NCBI GenBank assembly: GCA_035296085.1
Contig: DATHBP010000182.1
Span: forward strand, 1-35,982
Length of the DNA: 35,982 nt
From: DATHBP01 sp035296085
GTDB lineage: Bacteria > Actinomycetota > Actinomycetes > Propionibacteriales > Nocardioidaceae
Direction of reading: 5' to 3'
Positions 8,044 to 14,097 of this stretch are shown one piece after another. The notes beneath the pieces were generated by a model. That model made no database searches. It saw only the letters and a program-made list of their open reading frames with translations, and was not told the DNA's origin. Each line of letters begins with the position of its first letter. Within the stretch, counting starts at the first letter, position 1. Both the position numbers and the translations under genes were made by a program.

Positions 8044-9405
8044 CTACATGCCGGCGATGAGCTTTTCCACCCGGTCGTCCGCAGAGCGGAACGGGTCCTT
8101 GCACAAGACGGTGCGCTGGGCCTGGTCGTTGAGCTTCAGGTGCACCCAGTCGACTGTGAAGTCGCGGCGGCGGTCCTGGGCCCGCTTGATGAACTCGCCA
8201 CGGAGCTTGGCGCGCGTCGTCTGCGGGGGCAGCGACTTGGCCTCGAAAATCGCGAGGTCGCTGGCCACCCGCGCCACCGCTCCCCGCCGCTCCAGCAGGT
8301 AGTACAGGCCGCGGTTGCGGTTGATGTCGTGGTAGGCGAGGTCGAGCTGCGCGATCCGCGGATGGCTAAGGGGCAGGCCATGAGTCGTTCGGTAGCGCTC
8401 GATGAGCGTGTACTTGATAACCCAGTCGATCTCGCGTTCGACCAGCGACAGGTCCCCGGACTCCACCGCCTTGAGCGCGCGTTCCCACAGGTCGAGAGTC
8501 TGGTCGACGACCGGGGTGTGCAGCTCGCGGCGGTCCACGAAGTCGCGCGCCTTGCCGAGGTACTCGGCCTGGATGTCCAGCGCGGTCGCCTCCCGCCCGT
8601 TGGCGAGGCGCACCTTGCGCCGCCCGGTCATGTCGTGGGCGAACTCGCGGATGCCGCGGATCGGGTTCTCCATGGTCAGGTCCCGCATGACGACGCCGGC
8701 CTCGATCATGCGGAGTACGAGGTCGGTGGAGGCGACCTTGAGCAGCGTCGTCGTCTCGCTCATGTTGGAGTCGCCGACGATGACGTGCAGGCGACGGAAG
8801 CGCTCGGCGTCTGCGTGGGGTTCGTCGCGGGTGTTGATGATCGGCCGGGACCGGGTGGTGGCGCTGGAAACGCCCTCCCAGATGTGCTCGGCGCGCTGGC
8901 TGACCGAGTAGAGCGCCCCGCGCGGGGTCTGCTGCACCTTGCCGGCACCACAGATGATCTGCCGGGACACGAGGAAGGGGATCAAGACGTCGGCGAGCCG
9001 GCCGAACTCGCCGTGACGCCCGACAAGATAGTTCTCGTGACACCCATAGGAGTTGCCGGCCGAGTCGGTGTTGTTCTTGAACAGGTAGACGTCACCGGCG
9101 ATGCCCTCGTCGCGCAGCCGGCGTTCGGCATCGACAACCAGCCCCTCGAGCAGGCGCTCACCGGCCTTGTCGTGCGTGACGAGGTCGACGACTGAGTCGC
9201 ACTCGGGCGTTGCGTACTCCGGATGGCTGCCCACGTCGAGGTAGAGGCGAGACCCGTTCCGCAAGAAGACGTTGCTGCTGCGTCCCCACGACACCACCCG
9301 GCGGAACAGATAGCGGGCGACTTCGTCCGGCGAAAGCCGACGCTGCCCGCGGAACGTGCAGGTGACGCCGTACTCGTTCTCGATGCCGAAGATGCGCCGG
9401 TCCAC
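8044..9405 (-). CDS. pafA: Pup--protein ligase PafA
   Basis: Ligates the C-terminal glutamate of deamidated Pup to substrate lysines, using ATP through a gamma-glutamyl-phosphate intermediate. The 453-aa protein begins RRIFGIENEYGV with Glu9 for Mg-ATP, and has NGSRLYLDVGSHPEYATPE where Asp57 is the catalytic base, then FKNNTDSAGNSYGCHENYLV, INTRDEPHADAERFRRLHVI and a C-terminal domain typical of PafA. Length matches the family. GTG 9405 is chosen because TAGGGT ends 6 nt upstream, the leaderless arrangement. It is the last gene of the dop-pup-prcB-prcA-pafA set, 44 bp after prcA, so it can be made from its own promoter as well as by readthrough. Confidence 0.98.
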   Translation of the reverse strand: MDRRIFGIENEYGVTCTFRGQRRLSPDEVARYLFRRVVSWGRSSNVFLRNGSRLYLDVGSHPEYATPECDSVVDLVTHDKAGERLLEGLVVDAERRLRDEGIAGDVYLFKNNTDSAGNSYGCHENYLVGRHGEFGRLADVLIPFLVSRQIICGAGKVQQTPRGALYSVSQRAEHIWEGVSSATTRSRPIINTRDEPHADAERFRRLHVIVGDSNMSETTTLLKVASTDLVLRMIEAGVVMRDLTMENPIRGIREFAHDMTGRRKVRLANGREATALDIQAEYLGKARDFVDRRELHTPVVDQTLDLWERALKAVESGDLSLVEREIDWVIKYTLIERYRTTHGLPLSHPRIAQLDLAYHDINRNRGLYYLLERRGAVARVASDLAIFEAKSLPPQTTRAKLRGEFIKRAQDRRRDFTVDWVHLKLNDQAQRTVLCKDPFRSADDRVEKLIAGM

Positions 9406-9411
9406 GTCGCC

Positions 9412-9417
9412 ACCCTA
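9412..9417 (-). promoter_or_regulatory. -10 element TAGGGT of leaderless pafA
   Basis: TAGGGT, then 6 nt, then the pafA GTG on the minus strand. It lies in the 44-bp gap after prcA and would let pafA be expressed apart from the proteasome subunits. Confidence 0.5.
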
Positions 9418-9449
9418 GGCGCACGGCACGCTACGACCAGCGCGTCGAC

Positions 9450-10340
9450 CTACTTCGGAGCCAGCGGGTCCGACGGGTCCTGCCGGTCCGGCGGGGGCGG
9501 CGCGACCGGTGCGGGATCTGCCGGTGCCGGGTCGCTTGGTGCCGGGTCGCTAGGTGCCGGGTCGCTCGGTGCCGGGGCGACCGGCGCTGGATCGGCCGGT
9601 CCGGGCGGGTCGGCCTGCACCGAGTGCCCGGCAGCGGCTGGTTGGCCGGCGCCGAACAGCTTCGCCAGCGCCTCGTCGGTGAGCCGGACGAACTTGCGCT
9701 GCTGGGTGCGGGTGCGGTCGAGGACCGCGACCTCGAGCAGGTCCGCGCTGAGCTCGCGCGGCGGCTGGCTCTGCTGCCCCAGCGCCTCGACCGCCAGCCG
9801 CAGTGCGGCTTCGAGGCTCTGACCCGGTTGGTAGCGCTCGCGCAGGTAGGCGCTCGCCGTCTCGGCGTCGCCGCCCATGACCGCGAAGCCTTGCTCGTCG
9901 GCGACCGAGCCGTCGTAGGTGAGACGGTAGATCTGGTCCTGACCCGGGTCCTCGCTCACCTCCGCGACGAAGATCTCCACTTCGTACGGCTTCTCCATGC
10001 CGGCCGAGAAGATCGAGCCCAGCGTCTGGGCGTACGCGTTGGCCAAACCGCGGCCGGTGACGTCATGGCGGTCATAGGAGTAGCCACGCAGGTCGGCCAG
10101 CCGTACACCGGCGATCCGGAGGTTCTCGAACTCGTTGTAGCGGCCGACGGCCGCGAACGCTATCCGGTCGTAGATCTCACTGATCTTGTGCAGCGCCTGT
10201 GACGGGTTCTCCGACACGAGCAGGATGCCGTCCGCGTACTGGACGACGACGACGCTGCGCCCTCGCGCGATGCCCTTGCGCGCGAAGTCCGCCTTGTCCT
10301 TCATCTGCTGCTCGGGCGACACGTAGAACGGCACGGTCAC
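9450..10340 (-). CDS. prcA: 20S proteasome alpha subunit PrcA
   Basis: Forms the outer, gating rings of the 20S core. The 296-aa sequence starts with the gate peptide TVPFYVSPEQQM, then FARKGIARGRSVVVVQYADG, ENPSQALHKISEIYDRIAFAAVG, LRGYSYDRHDVTGRGLANAYAQTLG and ITYDGS-like RLTYDGSVADEQGFAVMGGD. The alpha fold ends near residue 230. After it comes a 65-residue tail of Pro, Ala and Asp with SDPAP units, encoded by a 15-bp repeat; usual actinobacterial PrcA tails are shorter and acidic. The GTG at 10340 is supported by GGAGG 7 bases upstream and overlaps the stop of a 15-codon mini-ORF. Both prcB and pafA are on the same strand. Confidence 0.97.
   Translation of the reverse strand: MTVPFYVSPEQQMKDKADFARKGIARGRSVVVVQYADGILLVSENPSQALHKISEIYDRIAFAAVGRYNEFENLRIAGVRLADLRGYSYDRHDVTGRGLANAYAQTLGSIFSAGMEKPYEVEIFVAEVSEDPGQDQIYRLTYDGSVADEQGFAVMGGDAETASAYLRERYQPGQSLEAALRLAVEALGQQSQPPRELSADLLEVAVLDRTRTQQRKFVRLTDEALAKLFGAGQPAAAGHSVQADPPGPADPAPVAPAPSDPAPSDPAPSDPAPADPAPVAPPPPDRQDPSDPLAPK
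9523..9582. repeat. 15-bp tandem repeat encoding SDPAP units in the PrcA tail
   Basis: Three nearly identical units (ggtgccgggtcgctN, differing only in the last base) at 9523-9567, a fourth degenerate one to 9582, and looser copies on both sides. The period of 15 is a multiple of three, so copy-number change alters tail length in five-residue steps without shifting frame. Confidence 0.85.
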
Positions 10341-10384
10341 GGTAGGCCTCCGAGCTGCGGTGAGACGTGGAACGGGGCGGTCAT
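10337..10384 (-). CDS. 15-aa mini-ORF resembling the PrcA N-terminus
   Basis: A 16-codon open frame just before prcA: ATG, product MTAPFHVSPQLGGLP, stop TGA. The first ten residues align with MTVPFYVSPE of PrcA at seven positions, and the DNA of the two starts is also similar over about 31 bp. It has its own plausible ribosome-binding site (GAAAGG, 6 bases before the ATG), contains the GGAGG site used by prcA, and its TGA overlaps the prcA GTG as GTGA. It is in a different frame from prcA. It may be a relic of a small duplication that now works as a leader cistron for re-initiation. Whether a peptide is made is not known from sequence. Confidence 0.5.
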   Translation of the reverse strand: MTAPFHVSPQLGGLP

Positions 10385-10420
10385 GGCGTGCCTTTCAGTG
10401 GTGCGCGGCGCGGCAATCGG

Positions 10421-11272
10421 TCAGGACAGCAACGGGGCGGCGGGGCCGTCCGGGCGCTGCATCCGAGCGGCGAGCACCTCGTCGGCGATGACGCCGACTT
10501 GATCGTTGTCGAGTCGGGAGTAGCCGGTAGCGGACACGATGGAGACGACCGGGAAGATCCGCCGGGTCGCGTCGGGCCCACCCGTGGCCGAGTCGTCGTC
10601 CGCTGCGTCGTAGAGCGCCTGGACGACGGCGGTCACGCAGTCGCGCTCAGCCATGTCGTGGCGGTAGAGCTTCTTCAACGACCCTCGCGCGAACAGCGAC
10701 CCGGAGCCGACGGAGTGGAACGCCTGCTCCTCGTATCGGCCGCCGGTGACGTCATAGGAGAAGATGCGCCCGAGCCCGTCGCGCAGATCCCAGCCGGCGA
10801 ACAACGGGACCACCGCCAGCCCCTGCATCGCCATGCCCAGGTTTCCGCGCACAAGGGCGGCCAGCCGGTTGGCCTTTCCGACCAGGGACAGCGTCGAGCC
10901 TTCGATCTTCTCGTAGTGCTCGAGCTCGGCCTGGAACAGCCGCACGAGCTCTACGGCAAGGCCCGCGCTGCCGGCGATGCCGACGCAGGAGTACTCGTCG
11001 GCGGAGAACACCTTCTCGATGTCACGTTGGGCGATGATGTTGCCCATCGTCGCGCGCCGGTCTCCGGCCATGACCACACCGCCGGGATAGGTGGCCGCGA
11101 CGATCGTGGTGCCGTGCGGCACGTCGCTCACCGGTCCGGTTGGTGCTGTGCGCCGGCCGGGAAGCAGGTCGGGCGCCTGGTCGCCCAGGAAGTCTGCGAA
11201 CGAGGAGCTGCCGGGCTCGAGGAAGGCCGACGGCAGCCGTCCGGAGCCGCCGAAGCCGTCGACGCGGCTCAC
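10421..11272 (-). CDS. prcB: 20S proteasome beta subunit PrcB (proteolytic)
   Basis: The catalytic subunit of the inner rings, an Ntn hydrolase. It is made as a 283-aa precursor with a 54-residue propeptide; cleavage at HG|TTIVAATYPGGVVMAGDRRAT would expose Thr55 as the N-terminal nucleophile. Family motifs GIAGSAGLAVELVRLFQAELEHYEK, NRLAALVRGNLGMAMQGL, FHSVGSGSLFARGSLKKLY and LYDAADDDSATGGPDATRRIFP are all present, so the active site looks intact. The start is GTG 11272, overlapping the pup stop as GTGA, so synthesis is coupled to Pup. prcA follows after 80 bp that contain the mini-ORF. Confidence 0.98.
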   Translation of the reverse strand: MSRVDGFGGSGRLPSAFLEPGSSSFADFLGDQAPDLLPGRRTAPTGPVSDVPHGTTIVAATYPGGVVMAGDRRATMGNIIAQRDIEKVFSADEYSCVGIAGSAGLAVELVRLFQAELEHYEKIEGSTLSLVGKANRLAALVRGNLGMAMQGLAVVPLFAGWDLRDGLGRIFSYDVTGGRYEEQAFHSVGSGSLFARGSLKKLYRHDMAERDCVTAVVQALYDAADDDSATGGPDATRRIFPVVSIVSATGYSRLDNDQVGVIADEVLAARMQRPDGPAAPLLS

Positions 11273-11478
11273 TGGCCACCCTTCTGCACGAAGCCGCGGA
11301 CGAACTCCTCGGCGTTGGACTCGAGCACCTCGTCGATCTCGTCGAGTATCGCGTCGACGTCCTCGTCGAGCTTTTCCTTGCGGTCGGTCGCCTCGTCGGC
11401 GTGCTCGACCTCGTCGGCTTCGGTGCTCTGCCCCGCCTTGCGGGTAGAGCGCTGCTGCTGTCCACCGTCCTGCGCCAT
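11269..11478 (-). CDS. pup: Prokaryotic ubiquitin-like protein Pup
   Basis: A 69-aa intrinsically disordered tag protein. It has a Gln/charged N-terminus that engages the proteasomal ATPase, the conserved coiled-coil-forming LDEIDEVLESNAEEFVRGFV and the end QKGGQ. The terminal residue is Gln, so Dop must deamidate it to Glu before PafA can use it. ATG 11478 is chosen for MAQ at the start as in other Pups and for GGAGGGG upstream; the frame stays open further upstream without family support. It lies between dop (69 bp upstream) and prcB (overlap), the standard order. Confidence 0.98.
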   Translation of the reverse strand: MAQDGGQQQRSTRKAGQSTEADEVEHADEATDRKEKLDEDVDAILDEIDEVLESNAEEFVRGFVQKGGQ

Positions 11479-11512
11479 CGCGGGCACCCCTCCTCGTCCA
11501 CCGCCACTGACG

Positions 11513-11518
11513 ACCCTA
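11513..11518 (-). promoter_or_regulatory. Candidate -10 (TAGGGT) for pup-prcBA
   Basis: TAGGGT on the minus strand between dop and pup, 34 nt before the pup ATG. It would give a leader of about 28 nt containing the GGAGGGG site, so pup-prcB-prcA could be expressed apart from dop. Confidence 0.4.
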
Positions 11519-11547
11519 CCCAGCACCAGCCGTACCCCGTGCCGTTC

Positions 11548-13056
11548 TCACCCCGCGGTGAGGTGCTCGAACAGCTCCTCGGCACTCGTGCAACGATCCA
11601 GCAACTCGGCCACGTGCGCTTTCGTGCCCCGTAGCGGCTCCAGCGTCGGCACCCGCTGCAGGGAGTCTCGCCCCGGCAGGTCGAAGATCACCGAGTCCCA
11701 GGAGGCCGCCGCGATCTGGTCGGCGTACTGGGCCAGGCAGCGGCCGCGGAAGTAGGCCCGGGTGTCCTCGGGCGGGTTGACCACAGCATCGGCGACCTGC
11801 GCGCCGGCGAGGAGCTGCTGCATCGACCCCCTGCGGACGAGCTGGTGGTACAACCCCTTCTCCGGCCGGACATCGGCGTACTGCAGGTCGATCAGCGCGA
11901 GCTTGGGGTGGTCCCAAGCCAGACCGTCACGGTCACGGTAGGACTCGAGCAACGTGAGCTTGGCCACCCAGTCGAGCTCGTCTCGGCACAGCGCTGGGTC
12001 GGTCTCCAACCTGTCCAGAACTGACCCCCACCGCGACAGGACGTCCCGGGTGGCCTGGTCGTCGGCGGCGTCGCTGTTGTCGACGTACTTGTTCGCCTGC
12101 TCGAAGTACTCGCGCTGCAGGGCGAGAGCGCTCAGCCGGCGGCCGTCGCGCAACGTCACGAGGTGGGTGAGGGTGGGGTCGTGCGACACCTGGTGGAGGG
12201 CGGTGACCGGGCGCTCGACGGCAAGGTCGGCGCTGAGCCAGCGGTCCTCGATCATCGAGAGGACCAGCGACGTCGTGCCGAGCTTGAGGTAGGTCGACAC
12301 CTCGGAGAGGTTGGCGTCACCGAGGATCACATGCAGGCGCCGGTACTTCTCCGGGTCGGCGTGCGGCTCGTCGCGGGTGTTGACGATCGGCCGCTTGAGC
12401 GTCGTCTCGAGCCCGACCTCCACCTCGAAGTAGTCGGCCCGCTGGCTGATCTGGAACCCGTGCTCAGATCCGTCCTGGCCGAGACCGACCCGACCTGCCC
12501 CGCAGACGACCTGGCGGCTCACGAAGAACGGGATGAGGTGCTTGACGATGTCACCGAACGGCGTGGACCGGCGCATGAGGTAGTTCTCGTGCGCGCCGTA
12601 GGACGCGCCCTTGTTGTCGGTGTTGTTCTTGTAGAGCAGGATCTGCGGCGACCCGGGCAGTTGTGCAGCAAGCCGAGAGGCCTCGAGCATGACCAGCTCG
12701 CCAGCCTTGTCCCAGCGGACGGCGTCGAGCGGGGTGGTGCACTCAGGCGAGGAGTACTCCGGATGGGCGTGGTCGACGTAGAGCCGGGCGCCGTTGGTGA
12801 GGATGACGTTGGCCAGCCCGACGTCGTCGTCGGTGAGAAGCCCCGGGTCCGCGAGCGACCGGCCGAGGTCGAAGCCGCGCGCGTCGCGCAGCGGGCTCTC
12901 CTCCTCGAAGTCCCAGCGTGCCCGGCGGCTGCTGTCGCGGGCGGCGGCATAGGCGTTGACGATCTGCGAAGAGGACAGCATCGGATTCGCCTGCGGCTGG
13001 CCCGGTACGGAGATGCCGTACTCCGTCTCGGTGCCCATGACCCGGCGCACACTCAT
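11548..13056 (-). CDS. dop: Deamidase/depupylase of Pup, Dop
   Basis: A homologue of PafA that deamidates the C-terminal Gln of Pup and also removes Pup from substrates. The 502-aa protein begins RVMGTETEYGISVPG, carries the Dop-specific insertion with WDFEEESPLRDARGFDLGR (residues 48-66), then NGARLYVDHAHPEYSSPE in which Asp95 matches the catalytic Asp, YKNNTDNKGASYGAHENYLM, and the C-terminal IPTLEPL-like RVPTLEPLRGTKAHVAELLD. The insertion and the HAHPE sequence separate it from PafA. ATG 13056 lies 6 nt after TAGTCT, the leaderless arrangement. pup follows after 69 bp. Confidence 0.98.
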   Translation of the reverse strand: MSVRRVMGTETEYGISVPGQPQANPMLSSSQIVNAYAAARDSSRRARWDFEEESPLRDARGFDLGRSLADPGLLTDDDVGLANVILTNGARLYVDHAHPEYSSPECTTPLDAVRWDKAGELVMLEASRLAAQLPGSPQILLYKNNTDNKGASYGAHENYLMRRSTPFGDIVKHLIPFFVSRQVVCGAGRVGLGQDGSEHGFQISQRADYFEVEVGLETTLKRPIVNTRDEPHADPEKYRRLHVILGDANLSEVSTYLKLGTTSLVLSMIEDRWLSADLAVERPVTALHQVSHDPTLTHLVTLRDGRRLSALALQREYFEQANKYVDNSDAADDQATRDVLSRWGSVLDRLETDPALCRDELDWVAKLTLLESYRDRDGLAWDHPKLALIDLQYADVRPEKGLYHQLVRRGSMQQLLAGAQVADAVVNPPEDTRAYFRGRCLAQYADQIAAASWDSVIFDLPGRDSLQRVPTLEPLRGTKAHVAELLDRCTSAEELFEHLTAG

Positions 13057-13062
13057 ATGCCG

Positions 13063-13068
13063 AGACTA
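13063..13068 (-). promoter_or_regulatory. -10 element TAGTCT of leaderless dop
   Basis: TAGTCT, 6 nt, then the dop ATG. A hairpin 40 bp further upstream separates dop from the membrane-protein gene, which supports an independent promoter here. Confidence 0.5.
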
Positions 13069-13107
13069 CGCGGCCAAGCGTCTCCGGCTGACCGGCGCCG
13101 CTGCGAG

Positions 13108-13132
13108 TGCCGAGGGTTTCCTAGCCTCGGCA
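13108..13132 (-). terminator. Hairpin between the small membrane protein and dop
   Basis: Perfect 8-bp arms TGCCGAGG and CCTCGGCA with a 9-nt loop, starting 3 bp after the stop codon of the gene at 13136-13477. There is no T-run, as is common for actinobacterial terminators. Confidence 0.5.
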
Positions 13133-13135
13133 GAG

Positions 13136-13477
13136 CTAGTGCGGCGGGGTGTCGTCCTGGTGGTTGCGCAGCTCGTCGTGAGCCCGGTCGCCACGGTTAC
13201 GGGTGCCGCGTTCGCCGCGGTCGATGTCGCGTTCGCCACGGTCGTGCTCGCCACGTCCGGAGGCCGGGCGAGTCCCGCGGACGGTGTCGGATGACCCCCG
13301 GCTGCTGTCGTCACCCCCGGCGGCGTCGCCACGCCGGCCGACTGCTCTGGTGCGGTCCACCCGGCTCCGGCCGGCACCGCTGCCGTCGGCAGTCGCCGAG
13401 CTGCGCCGGCTGGCGAGATAGGCAGCGATCGCGATCACGACCACCACGAGAATGACGACCCACACCCAACCGTCCAT
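13136..13477 (-). CDS. Small single-pass membrane protein with charged tail
   Basis: A 113-aa protein with an N-terminal membrane helix (WVWVVILVVVVIAIAAYLA, residues 4-22), two arginines right after it, and then a highly charged low-complexity tail of Arg, Gly, Asp, Ser and Glu with repeated RGER/DRGE motifs. The topology is probably N-out, tail in the cytoplasm. ATG 13477 has GGAGC upstream. The composition fits the surrounding GC bias, and the frame is closed properly by a stop next to a hairpin, which supports a real gene. It is directly upstream of dop on the same strand and divergent from the Nudix gene. Function unknown; link to pupylation is only positional. Confidence 0.65.
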   Translation of the reverse strand: MDGWVWVVILVVVVIAIAAYLASRRSSATADGSGAGRSRVDRTRAVGRRGDAAGGDDSSRGSSDTVRGTRPASGRGEHDRGERDIDRGERGTRNRGDRAHDELRNHQDDTPPH

Positions 13478-13556
13478 CAGGCTGCTCCGTTCCGCGGGAT
13501 TGCCGTTGTCCAGGTCGTGTCCCCAGCCAGACTATTCGTCGTCCGATCGGCGCCGC

Positions 13557-13562
13557 TAGCGT
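13557..13562 (+). promoter_or_regulatory. -10 element TAGCGT of the leaderless Nudix gene
   Basis: TAGCGT, 6 nt, then GTG 13569; no ribosome-binding site is present. Confidence 0.5.
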
Positions 13563-13568
13563 TCAGCG

Positions 13569-14072
13569 GTGGCCGAGGAGCAGCTGGCTGTTCTCGACGA
13601 GTCCGGGCGCGTCATCGGCACCGCCCCGCGGTCGGTCGTGCGCCGAGAGAACCTCTGGCACCTGGTGGTGGCCGCGCTGGTCCGCGACTCGGGCGGGCGC
13701 GTCTATGTGCACCGGCGCACCACCAGCAAGGACGTCTTTCCGGGCATGTACGACTGCTGGGTCGCCGGTTGCGTCGCTGCCGGTGAGTCGGCGGACACGG
13801 CCGTCGTCCGTGAGCTGGCAGAGGAGCTCGGCATCCGTGACGCACCGGTCCGGCGGCTCTTCACCCGCCGCTACGCCGACGAGCTGATCCGCGAGCTGTG
13901 CGTGGCGTACGAGACGACGTACGACGGCCCGATCACCCACCAGCCCGAGGAGATCGACTGGGGAGGGTGGATGGAGCTGGCCGAGCTGACATCACACCTC
14001 GCCGTGGACGGCTGGGCCACCCCCGACGGCACGGCGCTGTTCGAGGAGTGGCTGCGCGAGCGCGGCGGCTGA
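13569..14072 (+). CDS. Nudix hydrolase, YfcD/isopentenyl-isomerase-like
   Basis: A 167-aa cytoplasmic hydrolase of nucleoside-diphosphate-linked compounds. The Nudix box is complete: G67-x5-E73-x7-R81-E82-L83-x-E85-E86-L87-G88. The N-terminus (LDESGRVIGTAPRSVVRREN, LWHLVVAALVRDSGGRVYVHRR) and FPGMYDCWVAGCVAAGES are typical of the YfcD subgroup, which also resembles IPP isomerase, but the isomerase catalytic Cys context is not convincingly present. Start GTG 13569 is preceded by TAGCGT-N6. The gene lies alone between dop's upstream gene and arc, convergent with arc; a perfect inverted repeat sits between the two stop codons. Substrate unknown. Confidence 0.92.
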   Translation: MAEEQLAVLDESGRVIGTAPRSVVRRENLWHLVVAALVRDSGGRVYVHRRTTSKDVFPGMYDCWVAGCVAAGESADTAVVRELAEELGIRDAPVRRLFTRRYADELIRELCVAYETTYDGPITHQPEEIDWGGWMELAELTSHLAVDGWATPDGTALFEEWLRERGG

Positions 14073-14097
14073 ATGGAAGTCCGGGCTCAGCCGCCGC
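14062..14097. terminator. Bidirectional terminator hairpin between Nudix gene and arc
   Basis: A perfect 11-bp inverted repeat (gcggcggctga / tcagccgccgc) with a 14-nt loop. The left arm ends with the Nudix TGA; the right arm ends one base before the arc stop. It can fold in either transcript, with no T-run. Confidence 0.6.

Noticed and set aside
9523..9582. Regular short repeats suggesting a CRISPR-like array
   Set aside because: Units are adjacent without spacers and in frame with the prcA tail; it is a coding tandem repeat.
12163..13455. Long plus-strand open frame (430 codons)
   Set aside because: Antisense to dop and the small membrane protein; Arg/Gly/His-rich shadow without any domain.
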